From Myxococcota bacterium (GTDB lineage Bacteria; Myxococcota_A; UBA796; UBA2385): DNA of 37,152 nucleotides. The translations under genes were made by a program, and so were the position numbers. The stretch is from positions 1-37,152 of the forward strand of contig JAKLKF010000076.1 in NCBI GenBank assembly GCA_023150805.1, written 5' to 3'. The notes below the pieces were generated by a model. It saw only the letters and a program-made list of their open reading frames with translations. It was not told where the DNA came from and did no database searches. Of the stretch, positions 1 to 7,921 are shown piece by piece; within the stretch, counting starts at the first letter, position 1; every line of letters starts with the position of its first letter.

Positions 1-327
1 CTGGGCTGCGGCGAGCCGGCGCCGGTCGCGCAGCCGCCCCCCGCGCGCCAGGAGCCCACCGCGCGCGGCCGGATGGTCCGCCACGGCGCCGTCGAGGGCT
101 TCATCGCCCGTCCCCTGGCCCCAGGGCAGGACCGGGTCGGCACCCTGCTGCTCGTGGAGCGCGTGGACGAGGAGGCCCGGCAGGCCGCCCTCCTCCTGGC
201 CGAGCAGGGCGGCGTGGCCCTGGCCGTGGCCGCGCCCACCGAGGCGGAGCCGGCCCGCCTCTACCTCGCGGGCATGCCCGACGTCGCCGCGGTCCAGGTC
301 GCGTGCCGACGCACGGCCTGCCCGTGA
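1..327 (+). CDS. partial lipoprotein, 3' part only
   Basis: The frame is open from the first base and ends at the TGA at 325-327, so the start lies outside the window. The first residues read LGCGEP, which fits the end of a lipoprotein signal peptide with the lipidated Cys encoded at 7-9. A Pro-rich linker of about 15 residues follows, and then a domain of about 75 residues with alternating hydrophobic strands (GTLLLVERVDEEARQAALLL) and a C-terminal Cys pair (residues VACRRTAC). I do not recognise the domain. The stop overlaps the GTG start of the metallophosphoesterase gene by 4 bases (GTGA), so the two are probably one transcription and translation unit. An envelope location is inferred from the lipobox alone, and only its last three residues are visible. 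Confidence 0.6.
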   Translation: MGCGEPAPVAQPPPARQEPTARGRMVRHGAVEGFIARPLAPGQDRVGTLLLVERVDEEARQAALLLAEQGGVALAVAAPTEAEPARLYLAGMPDVAAVQVACRRTACP

Positions 328-1190
328 ACCGCCCGTCGCCCGGTCACGCCTGGCGCTTCGTCCGCGGCGTGTCGCGCGGACTGCGGATGGGGACCTTCTT
401 CCCGTCCGAGGGACGCCGCCCTGGCTCCGCCGCCCCCCAGGGCAGCGAGGAGCGCCCCCTCCCCTCCCCCGTGGGCCTGGTCCACAGCTCCCACCGGGTG
501 GCGCTGGCCGGCCTCGCGGCGCCCCTCCGCCTGCTGCACCTCTCCGACGTGCACCTGCGCGGCCCCTCGCCCTGGCTCACCGCCCTGTGCGCGGCGCTGC
601 GGGGCCTCTCCGTCGACCTGGTCGCGCTCACCGGCGACATCGTCACCCGCGGCTGGCAGGAGGCCGCCGTGCGGGCCTTCCTGGAGGCGCTGCCGCCGGC
701 GCGACTGGGGCGCTTCGCGGTCATGGGCAACTGGGAGCACTGGTCGGGCGCCCGCCCCGCGCCCTGGGGCGCCCTGCTGGCGTCGGGGGGCGTGCGCCTG
801 CTCCGCGACGAGATCGTGCAGGCGGGCCCGCTGCAGCTCGCCGGCACCGAGGACCTGCTCGCGGGCGTGAGCGATCCCCGGGCGCTGCGTGCGCGCCTGT
901 CCCTCGACCGCCCCACCGTGGTGTTGAGCCACAGCCCCGGCATGTTCCCGGCGCTGGCGGGCCCCGGAGTGGACCTGGTGCTGTCGGGCCACAGCCACGG
1001 CGGACAGGTGCGGGTGCCGGGCCTGGGCGCCCTGTGGGTGCCGCGCGGGACGGGCCCCTACGTGGCGGGGTGGTACCAGCAGTCCGGCACCTCGCTCTTC
1101 GTGAGCCGCGGCGTGGGCTGGTCGATCGCTCCGCTGCGCGCCGGCTGTCCGGCCGAGCTGGCGCAGATCACGCTCCTGCCCGGCGGCTGA
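324..1190 (+). CDS. metallophosphoesterase (calcineurin-like)
   Basis: 288-residue protein of the calcineurin-like, dinuclear-metal phosphoesterase fold. Visible blocks are LSDVH (Asp75, His77), TGDI (Asp105), MGNWEHW (Asn136), SHSP and GHSHGG, in the family order and spacing. The third block normally reads GNH[DE]; here it is GNWEHW, so the usual His is replaced by Trp and a His lies two residues on. I chose the GTG at 324 because it overlaps the upstream stop as GTGA; a GTG at 303 is also in frame but would overlap the upstream gene by 25 bases. The first 65 residues are basic, with no clear signal peptide or membrane helix. The closest named relatives by motif are YkuE/YaeI-like enzymes, which hydrolyse lipid-linked or cyclic phosphodiesters. 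The substrate here is unknown. Confidence 0.85.
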   Translation: MNRPSPGHAWRFVRGVSRGLRMGTFFPSEGRRPGSAAPQGSEERPLPSPVGLVHSSHRVALAGLAAPLRLLHLSDVHLRGPSPWLTALCAALRGLSVDLVALTGDIVTRGWQEAAVRAFLEALPPARLGRFAVMGNWEHWSGARPAPWGALLASGGVRLLRDEIVQAGPLQLAGTEDLLAGVSDPRALRARLSLDRPTVVLSHSPGMFPALAGPGVDLVLSGHSHGGQVRVPGLGALWVPRGTGPYVAGWYQQSGTSLFVSRGVGWSIAPLRAGCPAELAQITLLPGG

Positions 1191-1202
1191 GCCGGGGACG
1201 GC

Positions 1203-1970
1203 TCACCGGCGGTGCCCCCACCCGATGCGGGCCACCTCCAGGGGCGCGCGCAGGGCGTCGGCCAGGCCGACCTTGGAGCCGCCGGGCTCGACCCAGGTCT
1301 GCAGCGGCACCTCGACCAGCCCCTGCTCCCAGGCCCCCTCGGCGTGGGCGCGCATCCAGCGCGACAGCAGCTCGACGTCGAAGAGCCAGCGGCTGGCGAA
1401 GGGCCGGGCCAGCAGCGCCGGCAGGCCCGGCGTGACCCGCAGGAGCTTGGCGCCACACTGGCTGTCGTAGACCGGCAGGCCCAGCGCCACCGAGATGAGG
1501 GTCGCCAGGACCCGCCCGCCGTAGTGTCGCCCGGCCTCGCGCTCGACCCGGCGCCCCAGCAGGCGCACGCGCGCGCCCAGCGCGACCTCGCGGCGAGGAT
1601 CCTGCTGCAGGGCGGCGAGCAGGTCGTCGACGGCCTCCAGCGGGGTCGCGAGGTCGGCGTCGAAGAAGCCCAGGGCGGCGAAGCCCCCCCGGTCCCACAG
1701 GTGCACCAGGCCCTGGCGCACGGCCTCGCCCTTGCCGACGTTGCCAGGCAGGGCCAGCCGGCTCACCTGGCCAGGCGGGGCCTGGTCCATCGCCGCCTGC
1801 AGGACCTGCGCGGTGCCGTCGGTGCTGCCGTCGTCGACCAGCAGCAGGTGCAGCCAGGGTCGCGGCCGCAGCGCGGCCAGCAGGCGGGGCACCTCCAGGC
1901 GCGCCGCTTCGTTGTAGCAGGGCATGACGATGCCCACGCGCGCGGCGGTGTCGGCGGGGAGCGCGGGCAC
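1203..1970 (-). CDS. family 2 glycosyltransferase, dolichol/polyprenol-phosphate sugar synthase-like
   Basis: 255-residue GT-A fold glycosyltransferase. The N-terminal strand reads GIVMPCYNEAARL, followed by LLVDDGSTDGT (Asp46-Asp47, nucleotide-sugar binding) and FFDADLATP (DAD at 104-106, metal binding). YDSQCGAKL near residue 168 is the block seen in dolichyl-phosphate glucosyl/mannosyl transferases (Alg5/DPM1 type). Such enzymes move a sugar from a UDP or GDP donor to a polyprenyl phosphate on the cytoplasmic face of the inner membrane. There is no C-terminal membrane helix, unlike many bacterial relatives. It starts with GTG immediately after the TGA of the upstream gene (TGAGTG), so it is the last gene of the tamA-tamB operon and is probably translationally coupled. 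The exact donor and acceptor cannot be read from sequence. Confidence 0.88.
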   Translation of the reverse strand: MPALPADTAARVGIVMPCYNEAARLEVPRLLAALRPRPWLHLLLVDDGSTDGTAQVLQAAMDQAPPGQVSRLALPGNVGKGEAVRQGLVHLWDRGGFAALGFFDADLATPLEAVDDLLAALQQDPRREVALGARVRLLGRRVEREAGRHYGGRVLATLISVALGLPVYDSQCGAKLLRVTPGLPALLARPFASRWLFDVELLSRWMRAHAEGAWEQGLVEVPLQTWVEPGGSKVGLADALRAPLEVARIGWGHRR

Positions 1971-3356
1971 TCAGTCGTCTCCCCCGCCCGAGGGGAAGGC
2001 GGGCAGCCGGGTCGGCAGCGGCTCGTCCAGCGGGAGCAGCCACGCCTTGGGCCACAGGCTGCGCGGCTCGGCGGCCAGGTCCACGGTGGGATCGATGAGC
2101 GGCCGGCGGGGCCGTCCGTTCAGGCTCACCTCCAGGTCGACGAAGACCTGGACCTGGCCGCGCCCCTCCGCGCGAGCCCGCCGGGCCAGCTCGTGCGCCG
2201 TCTGGTGGGCCAGGTCCGGCCGCGTGCGCAGCTTGCGCACCTGGCGCGGGGTGAGGAAGGCAGAGGCGTCTTCGGTCCACCGCTCCCCGGTCTCCGGGTC
2301 GACCAGGGTGAAGCGCACCCGCCCGGTCTTGTCCCGCAGCTTCATGTGCCAGGCGTAGAGGTGCCCCTCCTCGGTCCAGCTCACCTCGCCCGGGTACAGC
2401 CAGTGGCGGAAGGGCAGGGCGAGCTGCACCGCGACCCAGGCCGCCAGCAGGCCCAGCCCCCACCGCTGCCGCGGCGTGACCCGCGGCGGGAGGGGGGGCG
2501 GCGGCCCCAGCGGGCCCAGCAGCCGCGGGAAGGTCCGGCGCACCCAGTCCGGCTCGAAGAACAGCGGGGTCACGGCCACCATCAGGTAGGGGAAGATCCC
2601 GATCGTGAACATGATCTCGTTGCTGACGTGGAAGACCAGCACCGCGATCACCGCGAGCGCGCGGCTGCGCCGCCACCACAGCAGGAAGGGGATGGTCAGG
2701 TCGAAGAGCAGCCCGGCGTAGCTGAAGAACCACGGGGCCCAGGGCTGCCCGTACAGGGCGCCCAGCACCGGCCAGTCGGCGCGCTCGGCCAGCCAGAGCT
2801 TGAGCGGCCAGGCGGACAGCCAGTCGCCGTTGAGCTTGGCGATCCCGCCGAAGACGTAGACCAGGCCGATCTGGAAGCGCAGCAGGTAGAGCGCCCAGGC
2901 CGGAGCGTGCTGTCCACCGGGCGAGGGCCGCCGCCGCGCGTCCAGCGAGGCGACCCGCGCCAGGGGCAGGAAGGGGCCCAGCAGGGAGAGCAGGCTCACC
3001 AGGTAGAGGTGGTTGAGGTACTTGGCCTGCTCGGAGAGGAACCACCACGGGAAGAGCAGGGCGAGCAGGATGGCGGCCCCACGCTGGCGGTAGCCGAGCG
3101 CCACCGCCAGGCCCAGCAGCCCGATCGCGCCCATGTGCAGGTAGGGCCCCACGCCGGGCAGCGGCCGCACGAAGTCGAAGGGGAAGTAGCTGAAGTGGAA
3201 GGCCGGCTGGACGTAGTGGGTGCCCACCCAGTCGTAGGCCAGGTAGCGCCACGCCTCCCAGGCGATGATGAGCCCGAGGGCCACGCGGTACCAGGCCAGG
3301 GGGGCGGCGTCCACGGGCCGGAGCAGGGCGGCGACCAGGCGAGCGGGCAGGCCCAT
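1971..3356 (-). CDS. vitamin K-dependent gamma-carboxylase homologue (HTTM protein)
   Basis: 461-residue integral membrane protein. An N-terminal multi-helix HTTM region (residues 1-320) carries KYLNHLYL (His115) and FGGIAKLNGDWL (Lys174). These match the positions of the NHSYL and KKLDADW blocks of animal gamma-glutamyl carboxylase, whose His160 and Lys218 are reported as functional. After residue 317 comes a soluble domain starting YPGEVSWTEEGHLYAWHMKL, which resembles the C-terminal part of full-length carboxylases rather than the short HTTM-only proteins. The family converts Glu to Gla with reduced vitamin K, oxygen and CO2; several bacterial members have unclear activity. The ATG overlaps the tamB stop by one base (TGATG). 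No epoxide reductase gene is visible here. The family call is firm; the catalytic role is inference. Confidence 0.82.
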   Translation of the reverse strand: MGLPARLVAALLRPVDAAPLAWYRVALGLIIAWEAWRYLAYDWVGTHYVQPAFHFSYFPFDFVRPLPGVGPYLHMGAIGLLGLAVALGYRQRGAAILLALLFPWWFLSEQAKYLNHLYLVSLLSLLGPFLPLARVASLDARRRPSPGGQHAPAWALYLLRFQIGLVYVFGGIAKLNGDWLSAWPLKLWLAERADWPVLGALYGQPWAPWFFSYAGLLFDLTIPFLLWWRRSRALAVIAVLVFHVSNEIMFTIGIFPYLMVAVTPLFFEPDWVRRTFPRLLGPLGPPPPLPPRVTPRQRWGLGLLAAWVAVQLALPFRHWLYPGEVSWTEEGHLYAWHMKLRDKTGRVRFTLVDPETGERWTEDASAFLTPRQVRKLRTRPDLAHQTAHELARRARAEGRGQVQVFVDLEVSLNGRPRRPLIDPTVDLAAEPRSLWPKAWLLPLDEPLPTRLPAFPSGGGDD

Positions 3357-6300
3357 CAGAAGCGCCACCGCCAGTACAGGTTGGCGCTGGAGGCGGCGCG
3401 ATCCCCGGTGGTCAGCTCGGCATAGAGGCGACGCGAGATCAGGTACTCCAGCGTGACCTCGAAGCGGTTGTCCTCGACGTCGCTGGTGGCGCCGCGGCTC
3501 TCGACCCGCAGGAAGGCCCGATCCGACAGCGCCCAGCCGATCCGGATGGCGCCAGCCGGGTCGATCTCCAGCTCGTCGAAGACCGAGGTGCCCACCGCGC
3601 GCTCGAGCTGGCCGGACAGCGCGGACAGCGAGGCCGCGACGAGCTGCGCGCCGGCCTGCCCCTCGGAGTCGGCCATCTCCGAGGCCGGCTTGCCGAAGAG
3701 CAGCAGGGTCACGACGTCCTTCTTGTCGGGGTACTGCTCGGAGCTCAGGTCGATCTGCATGTCCTGCACCGAGCCGGTCACGTGCACGTCGACCTGCCCG
3801 TAGGTCCCGGCGACGCGCGCGGCCTGGAGGTCGATGAGGGGGTCGTCGTAGCCGTCTCCGACGAAGGAGATGGTACCGCCGGTCAGGTCGAAGGGCACCC
3901 CGAACACGGTGGCGGAGCCGCGGGTCGGCTCGATCTCGCCCTGCAGGGCCAGGGCCCCCTCGCGCTGGATCACGCGGAGCTGGCCGCCAAGGTCGGCGTC
4001 CAGGCTCACCGAGGAGAGCTGCGCCACCTGCTCGCCGTACTCCTCCTGGGTGGGCACGGTGGCGTTCAGGCGCAGGTTCCGCTGCAGGTCGAGCGCGACG
4101 TCGACCTCCACCTGCTGCCAGAGGGCCGGCCCCTCCTCCTGCGCGGTCCGCGCCACCGTCTCGACCCGGGTGCGGTGCACGGTCAGCGCCGGGTCCAGCT
4201 CCAGCCGCCGGTCGCCGACGAAGGCCTCCTCGTCGAAGAAGAGCTGCGCGCCGTCCAGGCGGAGGTCCCCCTCCATCCGCAGGCCCGGCCACGGGCCGTG
4301 CAGCGCCAGGTCGCCGGACAGGGCGACCTCGTGGTCGCGGGTGGCGATCAGCCAGAAGTTGTCGAGCGTGACGCTGCCGGCCTCGACCTCGGCCAGGCGC
4401 CCCCCCGCCAGCCGCGCCTGCCCGCTGGCCGACAGCCGGTGGGGTCGCCCGGAGCCCAGGAGGCCCAGCCGCTTGCGGTTGGACAGCGTGAGGTGCTGGA
4501 GGTGGACGCGGTCGTCGGCGACGCGCGCGGCGAGCGAGATCTCCTCGAAGGCCAGGCCCAGCGGCACCCAGGACAGGGCCCCGCCCTCCATCGACAGGTC
4601 CCCCTGGACCACCGGCGCGGCCAGGCTGCCAGTCGCGCGGGCGGAGAAGGCCAGCGCGCCGGCCGTGTCCTGCACCGGATCGACCAGCCCCTCCAGCACC
4701 GAGAGCGGCAGGGCGCCCTGGGCCGACAGGTCCAGGCCCGGCGTCGCCCGCATCGCGGCCAGGTCCGCGGCCTGGAGGTCGACGGGCACGAAGCCCCGGA
4801 GCTGGAGCGAGGTCGGGACCTGCTCGGATGCGCCGTCCAGCGCGCCCAGGCTGGCGTCCAGGCTCAGGTCGTAGCCCCCCTCGCCCGGCATCACCATGAG
4901 CAGGGCGCTGTCCACCCGCGCCCCCCCCAGCCGCCCGTCGATGAGCTGGACCGCGCCCGACACCGAGGGCGCGCGTGGGCTGCCCGAGAGCTGGAAGCCG
5001 CCGGCGAGGCGTCCCCCCAGCGCGGGGGGCAGGTCGAAGAAGGCCCGAAGGTCCTGAAGTCCGAGGTCGACCGGCACCAGCGACAAGGAGACCTGGTCGA
5101 CCCAGCCCTCGACGCCGCCGGGCGCGGACAGGGCGGGCAGGGGGCGCCCCTCCCGCAGGTCCCGCAGGCGCGCGCTGGCCGCCGTCCCGGCCGTGCCGGT
5201 GGCCAGCAGGCGGGTGCGGAAGCCCTCCTCGACGACCGCACGCAGCGTGAGCTGCGCGGCTTCGCGCGCCAGGTCGAGATCCGCGCGCAGCACCCGCCCC
5301 TCGGGCCCCGCCGGGGCGTCGGCGGCGGCGACCAGCGCCAGGTCGGGGTCGCAGGCGTCCCCATCGATCCGCAGGTCGCCCGACAGGCGGGTCGGGCCCG
5401 GCGGCACGCTCGGCAGGTGCAGGGCCAGCACCTCCTGGGTGGTCGGGGGCAGGACGATCCGCAGCGCGAGAGGAGCGCCGCAGGCCAGCCCCGCGCCGGC
5501 AGGATCGAGGGGGACCGTCCCGCGGGCGGTGAGCAGCTGGGTCCGCTCGCCGGAGGCGCGCAGGTCCAGGCCCAGCGCGAGCGCCTCCAGCGGACCCTCG
5601 GCGCGCAGCGCGGCGTCCACCCCGTGCAGGCGCCCCTGCAGGCCCAGGCCCTCGACCTGGACCTGGCCCTGCAGCGCCACCGGTCGCCCGCGCGGGTCGA
5701 GCGTCGCGTCGAGATCGAAGGCCGCGCTCCCCTCCACCGGCGGCGGCGGCGCGCCCGCCGCGGCCCCGGGCGCCAGCGCCTGCAGGCGGGCCAGCTCGGC
5801 CAACCGGAGCGCCTCGGCCTGCAGCCGCAGGTGGCGGTCGTCGCCCAGCGAGGCCTGCAGGCGCCCCGCGGGACCGTCCAGCGTCGCGTCGAGGGCGAGC
5901 AGCCCGTCGGGTCCCAGGCGCGCCGAGCTCGGACCCGGCGCCTCCCACCGCAGGCCCGGCAAGGGCTCGAGCACCAGGTCGCGCAGCGTCCAGGTGGAGG
6001 TGCCCGCCAGGTCGCCTTGCACCGTGGCCAGCAGCAGGGCGCCGCCGTCGGGGCGGGTGAGGCCCACCTGGCCCTCCACCCGCTCGCCCGCCAGGACCAG
6101 CCGCACGGGGCCCTGGCCGACCAGCGCCTGCGGATCGCCGGTGGGCGCGAGGCCCTCGATCCGGCCCTCCACCTCGACCCGCCGGGTGCCGCCGGGGGGC
6201 AGGTCGACCACGACCTTCGCGGCGATCCCGTCCACCCGCGCGGCGCTCTGCTGCATGGTGACGGCGCCGCCGCGCACCTGGGCCTCTACCCGCGCGCCCT

Positions 6301-7921
6301 GCGCCCCGCTCCAGCGCAGGGTCCAGTCGGCTTCCCCATGGTCGAGGGCCACCCCCGACGCGGACAGGTCCCGCGCCGACAGGCCCCCCCCCAGCTCCAG
6401 CGCCCCGCCGGCCCAGGACAGCCGGGTCGGCCCCGCCGCGTCCCCCACACGGACCCCCGCGACGTCGAGGCGGACGGCGTGCATGGGGCCCTGGGCCTGG
6501 ACGGTGGGCGCGCCGGCCCAGGCCAGCTCCAGGGCGGGTCGCCACCGCAGGGCCCCGTCCAGCGCGGTGCCGGCCCGCTCGGACAGGGCCGACAGGCGCA
6601 GGAGCTCGACGTCCAGGTCCAACGTCGCCCGCGCCTGGGACAGGGACAGGGGTCCCGCAGCCCGGACCCGGCCCGCCGCGTGGGTCAGGGTGGCGCCGTG
6701 CAGCCACAGGCCCTCGCGCGCCAGCGAGGCGGTCGCCTCCAGCGCCGGGACGGGCTCGTCCCACAGCCGCGCCCCGTCCACCCGCAGGTGCAGCCAGGCG
6801 GCCAGGCCCGCCGCTCCGCCCAGCCCCGAGCCGGTCGCGGTGAGCTGGACCTCCTCCCCCGAGACGGGGCGGTCGAAGAGGTGCGGGTAGAGCGCCTGCA
6901 GGTCGAGCGGGGTCGCCGACAGGTCGACGCGCCAGGCGGGCCGGACCCCGGCGGTCGTGGAGGCGTCGGGCGTGTGCAGGTCAACCTGCGCGCCGGCCAG
7001 CAGGCGCCCCCCGCCGCCGGCGTCCACCTCCAGGCCGGCCTCCAGCGCCCGCAGCGGGCCCCGCAGCGCGCCACGCGCGGCCAGGTCCTGGGCCGGGGTC
7101 GCGCCGCCCAGCAGGTCCTCGACGTCGGCGGGCTGCAGGCGGTAGACGTCCAGCTCCAGGTCCAGGACCGGCGCCGTCTCCACCTCCTCCACGCGCCCGG
7201 AGACGCCGGCCCGGCTGCCTCCCAGGTCCAGGCGCAGGTCGGTCAGCGACAGGTCCCCCTCCTGCAGCGCGAGCGCGCCGTCCAGGGCGACGTCGGCGAG
7301 CACCGGGCCCGAGAGGTGGCCGCGGGCCGAGAGGCCGCGCACCTCGACGGTGCGGCCGGCCACGCGCCCCGCCGCGCGCAGCGAGAGGCCCTCGAGCGCG
7401 CCACCCGGCCAGCTCACGGTGCCGTCGCGGATCTCCAGCGAGCGGACCAGGATCTCGCCGCCGATCCCCGCCCAGGCCCGGGGTGGCCCCCCCTCGGAGG
7501 GCGGCACGCCCAGCGCCTCCAGCAGGGCCAGCCGCCCGCCCGGGCCGGGCCCCAGGTCCAAGGTCGGCGCGACCAGCAGGACCTGCGGGAGGACCAGCCG
7601 CTCGCGCAGCGCGCCGCGCAGGTCCCACCGCAGGTGCAGCTCCCGGGCGGAGAGCAGCGGCTGGCCCTGGGCGGTCCGCAGCGTCACGCCCGTCAGCGTG
7701 AGCCCGTCGAAGAGGCGGGTGCGCAGGCGCTCGACCTCGAGCTGCGCGCCGGGGAAGGCGCCGGCGAAGGCCCGCAGCGCCTGGACCCGCACCACCTCGT
7801 TGCCGGCGGGGGTGGTCAGCAGCACCAGCAGGCCCAGCGACAGCCCGCCGGTCCCTCCCAGCAGCACGGCGACCGCCCGCGCCAGGCGGGCGGTGCGCGC
7901 GGCCGCGGGACGGCCGCTCAC
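3356..7921 (-). CDS. tamB: TamB-family translocation/assembly module protein
   Basis: 1521-residue inner-membrane-anchored, periplasm-spanning protein of the TamB/AsmA-like family. One membrane helix lies near residues 12-35. A very long run of beta-rich repeats follows (segments such as LSARELHLRWDL, VRLVLAGERVEGQVGLT), which is how these bridge-like lipid-transfer proteins appear in sequence. The last 350 residues are the TamB C-terminal domain (DUF490): FGVPFDLTGGTISFVGDG, DPLIDLQAAR, VTGSVQDMQIDLSSE, VTLLLFGKPASEM and a closing YWRWRF. With TamA it is implicated in outer-membrane protein insertion and in phospholipid transport to the outer membrane. The start is a GTG at 7921 overlapping the tamA stop (GTGA, 4 bases); this places the helix correctly near the N terminus. 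The length is above the 1250 residues usual in enterobacteria. Confidence 0.92.
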   Translation of the reverse strand: MSGRPAAARTARLARAVAVLLGGTGGLSLGLLVLLTTPAGNEVVRVQALRAFAGAFPGAQLEVERLRTRLFDGLTLTGVTLRTAQGQPLLSARELHLRWDLRGALRERLVLPQVLLVAPTLDLGPGPGGRLALLEALGVPPSEGGPPRAWAGIGGEILVRSLEIRDGTVSWPGGALEGLSLRAAGRVAGRTVEVRGLSARGHLSGPVLADVALDGALALQEGDLSLTDLRLDLGGSRAGVSGRVEEVETAPVLDLELDVYRLQPADVEDLLGGATPAQDLAARGALRGPLRALEAGLEVDAGGGGRLLAGAQVDLHTPDASTTAGVRPAWRVDLSATPLDLQALYPHLFDRPVSGEEVQLTATGSGLGGAAGLAAWLHLRVDGARLWDEPVPALEATASLAREGLWLHGATLTHAAGRVRAAGPLSLSQARATLDLDVELLRLSALSERAGTALDGALRWRPALELAWAGAPTVQAQGPMHAVRLDVAGVRVGDAAGPTRLSWAGGALELGGGLSARDLSASGVALDHGEADWTLRWSGAQGARVEAQVRGGAVTMQQSAARVDGIAAKVVVDLPPGGTRRVEVEGRIEGLAPTGDPQALVGQGPVRLVLAGERVEGQVGLTRPDGGALLLATVQGDLAGTSTWTLRDLVLEPLPGLRWEAPGPSSARLGPDGLLALDATLDGPAGRLQASLGDDRHLRLQAEALRLAELARLQALAPGAAAGAPPPPVEGSAAFDLDATLDPRGRPVALQGQVQVEGLGLQGRLHGVDAALRAEGPLEALALGLDLRASGERTQLLTARGTVPLDPAGAGLACGAPLALRIVLPPTTQEVLALHLPSVPPGPTRLSGDLRIDGDACDPDLALVAAADAPAGPEGRVLRADLDLAREAAQLTLRAVVEEGFRTRLLATGTAGTAASARLRDLREGRPLPALSAPGGVEGWVDQVSLSLVPVDLGLQDLRAFFDLPPALGGRLAGGFQLSGSPRAPSVSGAVQLIDGRLGGARVDSALLMVMPGEGGYDLSLDASLGALDGASEQVPTSLQLRGFVPVDLQAADLAAMRATPGLDLSAQGALPLSVLEGLVDPVQDTAGALAFSARATGSLAAPVVQGDLSMEGGALSWVPLGLAFEEISLAARVADDRVHLQHLTLSNRKRLGLLGSGRPHRLSASGQARLAGGRLAEVEAGSVTLDNFWLIATRDHEVALSGDLALHGPWPGLRMEGDLRLDGAQLFFDEEAFVGDRRLELDPALTVHRTRVETVARTAQEEGPALWQQVEVDVALDLQRNLRLNATVPTQEEYGEQVAQLSSVSLDADLGGQLRVIQREGALALQGEIEPTRGSATVFGVPFDLTGGTISFVGDGYDDPLIDLQAARVAGTYGQVDVHVTGSVQDMQIDLSSEQYPDKKDVVTLLLFGKPASEMADSEGQAGAQLVAASLSALSGQLERAVGTSVFDELEIDPAGAIRIGWALSDRAFLRVESRGATSDVEDNRFEVTLEYLISRRLYAELTTGDRAASSANLYWRWRF

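Noticed and set aside
3357..6764. N-terminal extension of the carboxylase-like frame over tamB
   Set aside because: The frame is open but lies within tamB in another frame; the first protein-like residue is the Met at 3356, which overlaps the tamB stop.
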